A stretch of DNA of 6,962 nucleotides from Spirochaetota bacterium (GCA_023136305.1 JAGLSF010000101.1:1-6962), one strand, 5' to 3'; counted from the first letter of the stretch, positions 1 to 5,964 are shown. Translations and numbers: made by a program. The notes: generated from the sequence alone by a model not told the origin.

Positions 1-84
1 GGCTTTATCAAATGGATGCGGGAAATGAAGGCCATCAAGATCTTCAAGGTTGAGCTGAACGCCGTACAGATTGAGGACTATTAA
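1..84 (+). CDS. C-terminal end of an unidentified protein
   Basis: The window opens inside a + strand reading frame that stays open for 27 codons and stops with TAA at 82-84. The visible tail is mixed basic and hydrophobic (it begins GFIKWMREMKAIKIF and ends QIEDY) and shows no motif I recognise, so no function is assigned. The csp promoter begins only 26 bases after the stop and no intrinsic terminator lies between them, so readthrough into csp is possible. The call rests on the clean frame, the coding-like composition and the abrupt change to AT-rich DNA right after the stop. Confidence 0.6.
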   Translation, partial: GFIKWMREMKAIKIFKVELNAVQIEDY

Positions 85-92
85 CCTATGAC

Positions 93-113
93 AATTGCTG
101 CAATTAATAATTG
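93..113. repeat. Short AT-rich inverted repeats abutting the csp -35
   Basis: AATTG (93-97), CAATT (101-105) and AATTG (109-113) alternate with 3-base spacers, giving two overlapping 5-bp inverted repeats. The last copy overlaps the first three bases of the csp -35 hexamer. It could be a repressor site, an UP-like AT-rich element, or chance in AT-rich DNA. It is too short and lacks a T-run, so it is not a terminator for the upstream gene. Confidence 0.3.
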
Positions 114-139
114 ACAAAAAGTTAAAGAAAGGGTATAAA
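111..139 (+). promoter_or_regulatory. Sigma70-type promoter of the cold-shock gene
   Basis: TTGACA (111-116, perfect -35) and TATAAA (134-139, 5 of 6 matches to -10) are separated by exactly 17 bases, the optimal spacing. AT-rich DNA precedes the -35. Transcription would start near 146, giving a leader of about 50 bases before the csp ATG at 196. It is the best-matching promoter in the window and suggests csp is transcribed strongly on its own. Confidence 0.8.
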
Positions 140-143
140 AAAC

Positions 144-165
144 CGTTCTCAGAAGTATGAGAACG
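144..165 (+). promoter_or_regulatory. Perfect stem-loop at the csp transcription start
   Basis: CGTTCTCA (144-151) and TGAGAACG (158-165) are perfect reverse complements around the 6-base loop GAAGTA. The repeat sits directly on the predicted +1 (about 146). It could be a DNA operator for a repressor, or a hairpin at the 5' end of the mRNA that protects it or changes with temperature. There is no T-run after it, so it is not a terminator. Confidence 0.5.
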
Positions 166-195
166 TATATTCAGCTGTAGGAGGTCGTATTTTTT

Positions 196-396
196 ATGCC
201 AGAAGGTAAAGTGAAGTGGTTTAATGAGAAAAAGGGTTTTGGGTTCATCACGACGGATGATGGAGAGGATGTGTTTGTGCACTACTCGGAAATTGAGATG
301 GGTGGTTTTAAAACGTTAGCTGAGAATCAAGCGGTGACGTTTGAACTAAAGGAGGGACCCCGTGGGCTGCAGGCCACCAATGTGAAACCTATTTAA
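196..396 (+). CDS. csp: Cold-shock domain protein (CspA family)
   Basis: This 66-residue protein is a single cold-shock domain, the usual length for bacterial CspA-type RNA chaperones. These bind single-stranded RNA and DNA in the cytoplasm and melt secondary structure in mRNA. It opens with the family signature GKVKWFNEKKGFGFI. RNP1 is KGFGFI (residues 13-18) and RNP2 is VFVHY (26-30); RNP2 has Tyr where many homologues have Phe, still an aromatic base-stacking residue. The start is fixed by AGGAGG at 179-184, 11 bases before the ATG. The gene is a single transcription unit with its own promoter and terminator, unrelated to the tungsten genes downstream. Whether it is cold-induced or constitutive cannot be told; the family contains both. 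Confidence 0.96.
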   Translation: MPEGKVKWFNEKKGFGFITTDDGEDVFVHYSEIEMGGFKTLAENQAVTFELKEGPRGLQATNVKPI

Positions 397-417
397 CCAT
401 TAAACACTGTAAGGGAG

Positions 418-442
418 GCCCCGGATATCCGGGGCTTTTTTT
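418..442 (+). terminator. Intrinsic terminator after csp
   Basis: GCCCCGGATATCCGGGGC (418-435) is a perfect 18-base palindrome, forming a GC-rich 7-bp stem with an ATAT loop. Seven T residues follow directly (436-442). It lies 21 bases after the csp stop and separates csp from the regulator-tup operon. Confidence 0.93.
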
Positions 443-464
443 ATTGACCTTTCGAACATTCCCC

Positions 465-521
465 AATAAGTTATTATTTGTAATTATAAGTACTTATTTT
501 CCAAATTAAGATTGAAAATAA
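465..521. promoter_or_regulatory. AT-rich inverted-repeat cluster before the regulator (possible operator)
   Basis: Several overlapping repeats fill this stretch. AATAAGT (465-471) is the reverse complement of ACTTATT (492-498). ATAAGTACTTAT (486-497) is a perfect 12-base palindrome. TTATTTTC (494-501) and GAAAATAA (514-521) form a perfect 8-bp inverted repeat with a 12-base spacer, centres about 20 bp apart, ending 4 bases before the regulator ATG. This layout suits a dimeric helix-turn-helix protein, most simply the adjacent regulator acting on its own operon. AT-rich DNA yields such repeats easily, so the operator role is inference. No good promoter is evident: TTGACC (444-449) resembles a -35, but the best -10-like hexamer, TATTAT (472-477), is 22 bases away. 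Confidence 0.4.
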
Positions 522-525
522 TGAC

Positions 526-1446
526 ATGAGTGATTCGCCGACCTTCTTCGATGTGCATCAGGCGTCCCGGTTCCTACATATCAATGAGAAGAAAATCTAT
601 GCACTTGCCAAGGCAGGGAAGCTTCCGGGCACAAAGGTTACTGGAAAGTGGCTTTTTCCAAAACGGGACCTCGAGGTCCTCATTGAAGGGCAGGCACTAC
701 AAACACTGAGGAAATTCTCCACCGAGTATGTCCTTCACAGGAATGTACTGCTCGTGGCTGGTTCAGACGACCCTGCCATGTACATGGTACAGGGCCTGCT
801 GCACAGCAGGTATCCTGAATTCGTACTCTTTTTAGCCAGCCTTGGGAGCGGCGAAGGGCTTCGCCTTCTCAGAGATGGATACTGTCATATTGCACTGAGC
901 CATCTCTACGATCACGAAACCGGGGAGTATAACTTCCCCTTTATCGAAAAACAGTTTGAGGAGCCGAGCGATATCGTGGTATTGAATCTCTTCTACCGGT
1001 CAATCGGGTTTGTATCAAGAGATGGTGTTGTCCGGTCTTTCAAAGAGATTGAGGACAGGGGGCTTCGTTTCATAAACCGTCAGGCCAAGTCCGGCATACG
1101 TCACCGAATCGATGCACTCGTTGCAGCTGAAGGTGTGGATGAAAAATCTCTCAGAGGTTTTGATGATGAGGTTTACACCCATCTCGATGTGGCGACGGCT
1201 GTCATGAGCAGGGAGGCTGATACGGGTGTGGCTGCAGAATCTGCCGTGCGATTTCCGGACCTCTCCTTTTATCAGTTGTTCGAGGAGCGGTTTGACATGC
1301 TCGTCAGCAAGAGCATATTTTTCGAGAAATCAGTTCAGGTTTTCATTGAGTTTGTCAGGTCCCCTGCCTTCTCCGGAATCCTCCAGGAAATGAGGGGGTA
1401 TGACACCCGCCAGGCGGGAAAAATCCTGTATCCTGAAACTGCATAG
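526..1446 (+). CDS. HTH regulator with PBP-like ligand domain, likely for tup/Moco genes
   Basis: This 306-residue cytoplasmic protein has no signal peptide. Residues about 7-54 form an excisionase/MerR-type winged helix-turn-helix (VHQASRFLHINEKKIYALAK, then LPGTKVTGKWLFPKRDLE). From about residue 73 to 300 it matches the periplasmic-binding-protein-like domain often attached to such HTHs (PF12727 type). Family-like landmarks are GLRLLRDGYCHIALSHLYD (111-129), TGEYN (132-136), RFINRQAKSGIR (181-192), THLDVATAV (218-226) and ERFDMLV (254-260). Proteins of this design are one-component regulators that sense a small molecule, commonly near molybdate/tungstate transport genes. Here tupA follows by 18 bp, so tungstate or molybdate is the natural ligand guess, with autoregulation through the repeats upstream. 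No Shine-Dalgarno is visible before ATG 526, and an in-frame stop at 487-489 excludes a long extension, so translation may be weak or leaderless. The architecture is secure; ligand and targets are inferred. Confidence 0.85.
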   Translation: MSDSPTFFDVHQASRFLHINEKKIYALAKAGKLPGTKVTGKWLFPKRDLEVLIEGQALQTLRKFSTEYVLHRNVLLVAGSDDPAMYMVQGLLHSRYPEFVLFLASLGSGEGLRLLRDGYCHIALSHLYDHETGEYNFPFIEKQFEEPSDIVVLNLFYRSIGFVSRDGVVRSFKEIEDRGLRFINRQAKSGIRHRIDALVAAEGVDEKSLRGFDDEVYTHLDVATAVMSREADTGVAAESAVRFPDLSFYQLFEERFDMLVSKSIFFEKSVQVFIEFVRSPAFSGILQEMRGYDTRQAGKILYPETA

Positions 1447-1464
1447 AAGGGAGTATCAGCCATC

Positions 1465-2304
1465 ATGAAGCTGCGACGGCCGCTGCTGATCTTTGTTTCT
1501 CTCACTGTTATTATGTGTGTTGTTGTGTTCCAGGTTTTCGCCGAAAACAGGGTGCTGCACCTGGCAACTACCACGAGTACCGACAACACCGGACTCCTCG
1601 ATTATCTTGCACCGGCATTCGAGTCTAGCACCGGCATCGAGCTCAGATGGGTGGCCGTGGGAACGGGCAAGGCGCTGGCTCTCGGCAGGAACTGTGATGT
1701 GGATGTCCTCATGGTCCATGCACCTGCCGCTGAAGCTGAGTATGTCAGCGAAGGGTACGGTGTTGCACGCCATCCCTTTATGTACAACGATTTCATCATC
1801 ATAGGCCCTAAGAGCGATCCTGCAGGAATCAGAGGAAAGACCGTTACTGAGGCGCTGAACGTCATGCATCGTAATGACGTGCACTTTGCAAGCCGTGGGG
1901 ATGACTCCGGTACAAACAAGAGGGAGATACAGCTCTGGAAGGAGACAGGCCTCGGGGTACCTGACAGGGACTCCTGGTACATACAGACCGGGCAGGGAAT
2001 GCTCAACACCATTACAATCGCTGCAGAATGGGATGCCTATACGCTGACAGACAGGGGGACCTTCATTAAGTACGAAGTAAACTGGAAGGGTGACCCGCCG
2101 CTTGTAACCCTTATTGAGGGTGATCATGCTCTCAGAAACCAGTACAGTGTGATTGCTGTGAATCCAGCCCTGTGCAGTCAGGTACGCAGTGACCTCGCTG
2201 AGGAGTTCATACAGTGGGTCCTTTCACCCGAAGCCCAGCGTCTTATCGGTGAGTTCACTCTTATGGGAAATAAGCTCTTCATTCCCAATGGGGGCATGGA
2301 GTAA
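1465..2304 (+). CDS. tupA: Tungstate ABC transporter substrate-binding protein TupA
   Basis: TupA captures tungstate in the periplasm and passes it to the TupB/TupC importer. The 279-residue precursor has a Sec signal peptide: basic MKLRR, a hydrophobic core, and a likely cut after VFA (residue 26). The mature protein carries the Tup signature TTTS (35-38) followed by TDNTGLLDYL. Other family motifs are DVDVLMVHAP (78-87), MYNDFIIIGP (106-115), RGDDSGTNKRE (144-153), GQGM (177-180) and LTDRGTF (194-200). These separate it from ModA and from phosphate or sulfate binding proteins. Arg144 of the RGDDSGT motif is residue 118 of the predicted mature chain; an Arg in this motif is, from memory, an oxyanion ligand in a characterised TupA. 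ATG 1465 is chosen for AAGGGAG at 1447-1453 and the intact signal peptide. It lacks a lipobox at the cleavage site, so it is predicted soluble. Tungstate preference over molybdate follows from the family. Confidence 0.94.
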   Translation: MKLRRPLLIFVSLTVIMCVVVFQVFAENRVLHLATTTSTDNTGLLDYLAPAFESSTGIELRWVAVGTGKALALGRNCDVDVLMVHAPAAEAEYVSEGYGVARHPFMYNDFIIIGPKSDPAGIRGKTVTEALNVMHRNDVHFASRGDDSGTNKREIQLWKETGLGVPDRDSWYIQTGQGMLNTITIAAEWDAYTLTDRGTFIKYEVNWKGDPPLVTLIEGDHALRNQYSVIAVNPALCSQVRSDLAEEFIQWVLSPEAQRLIGEFTLMGNKLFIPNGGME

Positions 2305-2319
2305 GGCTGAAACAACGAC

Positions 2320-3009
2320 ATGGATTATATTGCACAGGGATTCATGCAGGCTGTGAAGCTTCTGGTGAGTGGTGACCCCGAGACCTACTCGGCGGTGTTC
2401 ACCACTGTGAAGGTTTCATCTCTCTCCATCGCTGCGAGCCTGGCACTCGGCATACCGGTCGGTTTCTTTCTCGGATATTGCCGGTTCACGGGGGAACGCC
2501 AGCTGCGGGCCGTCTTCGATACACTGCTTGCCCTTCCCACTGTGGTCGTGGGTCTCTTCATATACGCACTCATATCCCGGAGAGGACCGCTCGGCAGATA
2601 TGGATTGCTCTTCACCATTCCCGGAATTGCGGTTGCTCAGACCGTTCTTGTGCTCCCCATCGTGATCTCACTCACCGCCACTGCGATCGAAAACATTGAC
2701 GAGAGGTTCAGAAACACGGTTTCTACACTCGGCGCCCGGGGATGGCAGCTTGTCACCGCATCCCTCGTGGAGTCACGACATGCCATGCTGGCTGCTGTTG
2801 TGACCGCTTACGGACGGGCGATTTCCGAGGTGGGAATATCGATGATGATAGGCGGCAATATCAAGTGGCATACGAGAACAATTACCACGGCAATTGCACT
2901 GGAAACGGGAAAGGGTCAGTTTTCCATGGGCATAGCACTGGGTATCATCCTTCTCCTCCTGGCCTTCCTGGTAAATGCTCTTTTGATCTTCCTGAGGAGA
3001 AGGATATAA
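2320..3009 (+). CDS. tupB: Tungstate ABC transporter permease TupB
   Basis: This 229-residue inner-membrane protein is of the binding-protein-dependent transport type (BPD_transp_1). It would form the homodimeric channel of the Tup importer. Five hydrophobic segments are visible at about residues 27-54, 66-86, 97-121, 155-178 and 201-225, ending in the basic tail RRRI. A cytoplasmic loop with the degenerate ATPase-coupling (EAA-like) pattern runs through NTVSTLGARGWQLV (132-145). The segment AYGRAISEVGISMMIGGNIK (163-182) is typical of the TupB/CysT-like group. It lies 15 bp after tupA, and its TAA shares one base with the tupC ATG, implying translational coupling. The start is ATG 2320; the only Shine-Dalgarno-like sequence is AAGG at 2303-2306, somewhat far upstream. 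Specificity is assigned from TupA next door, since permeases of this type do not reveal their substrate by themselves. Confidence 0.92.
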   Translation: MDYIAQGFMQAVKLLVSGDPETYSAVFTTVKVSSLSIAASLALGIPVGFFLGYCRFTGERQLRAVFDTLLALPTVVVGLFIYALISRRGPLGRYGLLFTIPGIAVAQTVLVLPIVISLTATAIENIDERFRNTVSTLGARGWQLVTASLVESRHAMLAAVVTAYGRAISEVGISMMIGGNIKWHTRTITTAIALETGKGQFSMGIALGIILLLLAFLVNALLIFLRRRI

Positions 3010-4010
3010 TGGCTGAAGAAACTATCTATCGCCTGCAGCAGGTCGTCCGAGCATATGGCACTGATTTCAGACTGCACATCCATGACCTGTACATCGGGAA
3101 GGGAGAATCTGTAGGTATTGTCGGGCACAACGGCAGCGGGAAATCAACCCTGCTCCGCATTCTCGCCTTCCTCGACAGGGTCGATGAGGGAGAAATCATT
3201 TTCAGCGGCAGCAGTGACAGGGAAATTACCATGCTCCTGCAGCATCCCTATCTGTTCAAACGTACGGTTTTCGAGAATGTCGCCTTCGGCCTCAAGGTGA
3301 GGCAAAAACGGGAAATGGTAAAAGATCGGGTGCGGGATTCCCTCGCGCTTATGGGCCTTCGGCCCGCGCAGTTTATGCACCGCAGGTGGTTGGAGCTCTC
3401 CGGAGGAGAGGCGCAGCGGGTCGCCCTCGCGGCACGTCTCGTCATCAACCCGGAGGTGCTCATACTTGATGAGCCAACAGCCAATGTTGACCAGCACAGT
3501 GCGGCCCTGATCAAGAATGCGATTTTACAATACCGAAAGAAATACAACACCACGCTTGTCATGACGAGCCACGACATCATCTGGCTGAACAGTGTTTCTG
3601 ACAGAGTCATGAGGATGCACAATGGACGCATCATCGGGCGGGGTACCGATAATCTGCTGCACGGCCCCTGGGAGGATGAGGGAGAGGGGCTCTGGCGCAG
3701 GGTGCTTCCTGATGGCCAGTATATCCATGCCGTGCATCCGCCCCATAGCGACGCCTTCGGCGTATTGAACTCGTCTAATATCATGCTCTCCACGGGGCGA
3801 CCCGACCACATATCAGCTCAAAACGTGCTGGGGGGGCAGCTTCTGAGCATGTCTTCGGAGCACAGCGGCGACCGTGTTCGTGTAGAGGTGCATGCGGGCG
3901 GCCTGCTCTTCTCGTGCAGTGTTACCCATCATGCTGCCGACACACTCAAACTGCTCCCCGGCAAGGATGTGTGGATACTGTTCAAGGCCTCTTCAATTGT
4001 CTGGTACTGA
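3009..4010 (+). CDS. tupC: Tungstate ABC transporter ATPase TupC with C-terminal TOBE domain
   Basis: This 333-residue cytoplasmic ATPase powers the Tup importer. All nucleotide-binding motifs are intact: Walker A GHNGSGKST (39-47), Q-loop Gln78, signature LSGGE (130-134), Walker B LILDEP (151-156) and switch His188. After the ATPase core there is a linker (about 210-267), then a ModC-like TOBE/molbindin segment (about 268-333) with the pattern SAQNVLGGQL ... VRVEVHAGG ... PGKDVWILFKASSI. Such domains bind molybdate or tungstate. In some archaeal Mod transporters the domain shuts the importer when cytoplasmic oxyanion is plentiful (trans-inhibition), and a similar role here is inferred. The length is that of a ModC-type rather than a minimal ATPase. 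ATG 3009 overlaps the tupB stop (TAATG). The frame extends upstream through tupB, but residues before ATG 3009 do not resemble any ATPase. It is the last gene of the tup operon. Confidence 0.93.
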   Translation: MAEETIYRLQQVVRAYGTDFRLHIHDLYIGKGESVGIVGHNGSGKSTLLRILAFLDRVDEGEIIFSGSSDREITMLLQHPYLFKRTVFENVAFGLKVRQKREMVKDRVRDSLALMGLRPAQFMHRRWLELSGGEAQRVALAARLVINPEVLILDEPTANVDQHSAALIKNAILQYRKKYNTTLVMTSHDIIWLNSVSDRVMRMHNGRIIGRGTDNLLHGPWEDEGEGLWRRVLPDGQYIHAVHPPHSDAFGVLNSSNIMLSTGRPDHISAQNVLGGQLLSMSSEHSGDRVRVEVHAGGLLFSCSVTHHAADTLKLLPGKDVWILFKASSIVWY

Positions 4011-4033
4011 CCAGTACATTTTTCCCACTTACC

Positions 4034-4045
4034 TTTACATGTAAA
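4034..4045. repeat. 12-bp palindrome after tupC
   Basis: TTTACATGTAAA is perfectly self-complementary, 24 bases after the tupC stop. It is AT-rich and is followed by AAGAT rather than a T-run, so a terminator role is unlikely. A protein-binding site is possible but nothing else supports it. Confidence 0.35.
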
Positions 4046-4107
4046 AAGATTATCATTCAAATAGAAATCCAGCTTTTCAGGCCCGGGATGAGAAAGGCCA
4101 ATTGAAT

Positions 4108-4136
4108 TTGATTGCGTGATAAAATACCGGTATTTT
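4108..4136 (+). promoter_or_regulatory. Candidate moeA operon promoter overlapped by a 16-bp palindrome
   Basis: TTGATT (4108-4113) and TATTTT (4131-4136) are 17 bases apart and match the sigma70 hexamers at 4 of 6 positions each. The perfect palindrome AAAATACCGGTATTTT (4121-4136) covers the -10 and the 3' half of the spacer. A protein bound there would block RNA polymerase, so this reads as a repressor operator. An alternative -10, TAAAAT (4120-4125), lacks a well-placed -35. The palindrome is seen directly; the promoter is moderate and the operator role is inferred. Confidence 0.45.
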
Positions 4137-4155
4137 GTACAGGTATGCATTCATG

Positions 4156-4168
4156 TGGTCATTGACCA
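4156..4168. repeat. 13-base palindrome in the moeA leader
   Basis: TGGTCATTGACCA is perfectly symmetric around its central T. It lies downstream of the predicted promoter, so it could be a second operator or a short RNA hairpin (5-bp stem, 3-base loop). It is too small alone to be a riboswitch. Confidence 0.35.
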
Positions 4169-4212
4169 GGTTTTATAGTAATCCTGTCGCCCGGGGTATC
4201 TGGTTGTATGCA

Positions 4213-4217
4213 AAGGA
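4213..4217 (+). promoter_or_regulatory. Ribosome binding site that fixes the moeA start
   Basis: AAGGA lies 10 bases before ATG 4228. It favours this start over in-frame TTG 4135 and ATG 4153, which have no comparable site and would add residues unlike any MoeA. Confidence 0.7.
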
Positions 4218-4227
4218 ACAGCTTTCA

Positions 4228-5424
4228 ATGATCGGTTTCAACAAAGCCCTGGACATAATCCTGCGCGAGATCGAACCGCTTGACATCATCGAAGTATCCC
4301 TGTCCCAGGCCTTTGGTATGGTGCTTGCAGAAGATGTGTGTTCGGACATGGATATTCCTCCCTTTGACAAATCAGCCATGGATGGCTATGCAGTGCGGTC
4401 TCGTGACCTGGTCGATGCGCCAGCTACCCTGAGCGTTCTTGCCACCGTTGCGGCAGGATCAACGCACAGAGGTGCGGCGGGGAAGGGTCAGTGCGTACGT
4501 ATTATGACCGGTGCTCCTGTTCCAGAAGGATTCGATGCAGTTGTCATGTTTGAGGAGACCGAAGAACGTGAAGGAAAGGCGCTCTTCACACGGAAAGTAA
4601 AGCAGGGTCAAAACATCTGTGCACGGGGGGAGGATGTAAAGGCAGGGGAGAGGGTTCTTGTAAGGGGCAGCATCATACAGGGTCCTGAGATTGCTGTGCT
4701 CGCGTCCGTGGGCCATGTACAATGCAGGGTGTACAGGAGACCTGTGGTCAGCGTCCTGCCCACTGGAAGTGAAATCGTCGAGCCCGATGAAGCCGTGGGT
4801 AAGGGCATGATACGCAACAGCAACGGCCCCATGCTGACGGGGCTGGCCGCATCACTGGGTATGGATGTACGCTATCTGGGAATAGGCAATGACCGCGAAG
4901 AAGAGCTTCGGGAGCTCATCGAGGCTGGCCTGAAAACAGACATGCTGCTTATATCGGGAGGCGTGTCCATGGGGGACTATGATCTGGTCCCTGCAATGCT
5001 CCGTGCATGCGGTGCAGACATCAAGCTTCACCGGGTACGGATCAAGCCGGGAAAACCTCTCCTGTTTGCGAAGAGTGGAGGATGTGTGATTGTTGGTATT
5101 CCGGGCAATCCGGTTTCCAATTTTACCACCTTCAACGTTTTCATTAAACCGGCACTGTACCGGATGATGGGTAGATTGGTATACGCGCCGCGTTTCGTCG
5201 ATGCACGGCTGGCCCATGCTGTAGAGAAAAAAGGAAAACGCACACATCTCATGCCATCCATGTATCGGCTGGAGAAGGGCGTGTATGAGGTGACAACTCT
5301 GAAGCTGAACGGGTCAGCGGATATTATCGGTTGTGCGGGATGTAACTGCCTTCTCTTTGTTGATGAGGGGGAACAGAACCTGGGTCGCGGCGACAAAGTC
5401 CCCATTCTTCTCCTCGATGGTTAG
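4228..5424 (+). CDS. moeA: Molybdopterin molybdenumtransferase MoeA
   Basis: MoeA inserts molybdate (or tungstate) into adenylylated molybdopterin, releasing AMP and active cofactor. From ATG 4228 the protein has 398 residues, normal for the family (E. coli about 411). Conserved landmarks in order are FDKSAMDGYAV (46-56), RIMTGAPVP (91-99), NICARGED (129-136), LPTGSEIV (177-184), SGGVSMGDYD (243-252), KPGKP (273-277) and GIPGNPVS (290-297). The central MoCF-like fold spans roughly 175-315 and a smaller C-terminal domain follows. That last domain has an unusual cysteine cluster, CAGCNC (369-374), where relatives usually have small or polar residues. moaC follows after 54 bp and is probably co-transcribed. 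One MoeA beside a tungstate importer suggests it may serve tungsten enzymes, but sequence alone does not settle metal preference. Confidence 0.95.
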   Translation: MIGFNKALDIILREIEPLDIIEVSLSQAFGMVLAEDVCSDMDIPPFDKSAMDGYAVRSRDLVDAPATLSVLATVAAGSTHRGAAGKGQCVRIMTGAPVPEGFDAVVMFEETEEREGKALFTRKVKQGQNICARGEDVKAGERVLVRGSIIQGPEIAVLASVGHVQCRVYRRPVVSVLPTGSEIVEPDEAVGKGMIRNSNGPMLTGLAASLGMDVRYLGIGNDREEELRELIEAGLKTDMLLISGGVSMGDYDLVPAMLRACGADIKLHRVRIKPGKPLLFAKSGGCVIVGIPGNPVSNFTTFNVFIKPALYRMMGRLVYAPRFVDARLAHAVEKKGKRTHLMPSMYRLEKGVYEVTTLKLNGSADIIGCAGCNCLLFVDEGEQNLGRGDKVPILLLDG

Positions 5425-5478
5425 GGAAATATACCGATTGGCAGGATATTCACTGCACAGGCAGGACTGGTACAACTT

Positions 5479-5964
5479 ATGGAATACAAAGATACCTTAT
5501 CCCATATTGATGAGGACGGTAATGCACGCATGGTCGATATCGGTGCGAAAAAGATCACACGGCGGGTTGCGGTTGCCTCCTGCAGGGTTGTCATGAAACC
5601 TGAGACGCTTCAGGCCATTGTGGATGACAGGATCAGGAAGGGGGACGTCTTCACCGTCGCCAAGGTTGCGGCCATCTCAGCTGCCAAACGTACGGGTGAA
5701 CTCATACCCCTGTGCCACCCCCTGGCGCCGGAACACGTGGACGTACATTTCCAGCCGGAGCTGCAGGCTGGTGAGCTCGAGATACGAACGTCCGTAACGG
5801 TGACCGCCAAGACCGGGGCGGAGATGGAGGCGCTTCAGGCTGCTGCGCAGGCTGCACTGACGATTTACGACATGTGCAAGGCGGTCGACAGGGGAATGCG
5901 TATCACCGGACTCGGGCTCATCAGCAAGGAAGGCGGGAAATCAGGCACATGGAAAAGGGAATGA
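5479..5964 (+). CDS. moaC: Cyclic pyranopterin monophosphate synthase MoaC
   Basis: MoaC converts the product of MoaA (3',8-cyclo-7,8-dihydro-GTP) to cyclic pyranopterin monophosphate, completing the first stage of molybdopterin synthesis. The 161 residues match the family's usual length. Signatures are ARMVDIGAKK (16-25), KGDVF (54-58), AAKRTGELIPLCHPL (68-82, with catalytic His80), KTGAEMEAL (111-119, with Glu115 and Glu117) and ALTIYDMCKAV (126-136, with Asp131 and Lys134); SKEGGKSG lies near the end. All expected active-site residues are present. ATG 5479 gives the usual N-terminus, with GCAGGA 12 bases upstream as a modest ribosome site. The 3' end overlaps the next gene, which signals an operon. 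Confidence 0.96.
   Translation: MEYKDTLSHIDEDGNARMVDIGAKKITRRVAVASCRVVMKPETLQAIVDDRIRKGDVFTVAKVAAISAAKRTGELIPLCHPLAPEHVDVHFQPELQAGELEIRTSVTVTAKTGAEMEALQAAAQAALTIYDMCKAVDRGMRITGLGLISKEGGKSGTWKRE

Larger units (their letters stand above)
4011..4227. other. 217-bp intergenic region between tupC and moeA
   Basis: No credible gene is seen here. The gap contains three perfect palindromes: TTTACATGTAAA (4034-4045), a 16-mer (4121-4136) and TGGTCATTGACCA (4156-4168). It also contains a plausible promoter and the moeA ribosome binding site. None of the palindromes is a GC-rich stem with a T-run, so there is no obvious terminator after tupC and readthrough into the cofactor genes is possible. As RNA, 4156-4168 could form a 5-bp stem with a 3-base loop in the moeA leader. 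Confidence 0.6.

Noticed and set aside
1456..2127. 223-residue open frame on the - strand
   Set aside because: It lies opposite tupA, which has a signal peptide and all Tup motifs. The antisense translation resembles no family and has no ribosome site of note.
2742..3008. Upstream extension of the tupC frame
   Set aside because: This stretch is out of frame within tupB; its His/Cys/Arg-rich translation is shadow sequence. The ATPase begins naturally at ATG 3009, overlapping the tupB stop.
4034..4045. Terminator after tupC
   Set aside because: The palindrome is AT-rich and has no T-run after it on the + strand.
4135..4227. Longer moeA start at TTG 4135 or ATG 4153
   Set aside because: The extra residues do not match MoeA N-termini, and the good ribosome site belongs to ATG 4228. 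TTG 4135 also lies inside the candidate promoter palindrome.
4011..4227. Full Moco/Tuco-type riboswitch
   Set aside because: I could not see the multi-stem layout expected for that RNA family; only short isolated hairpins are present. Kept only as a low-interest check.
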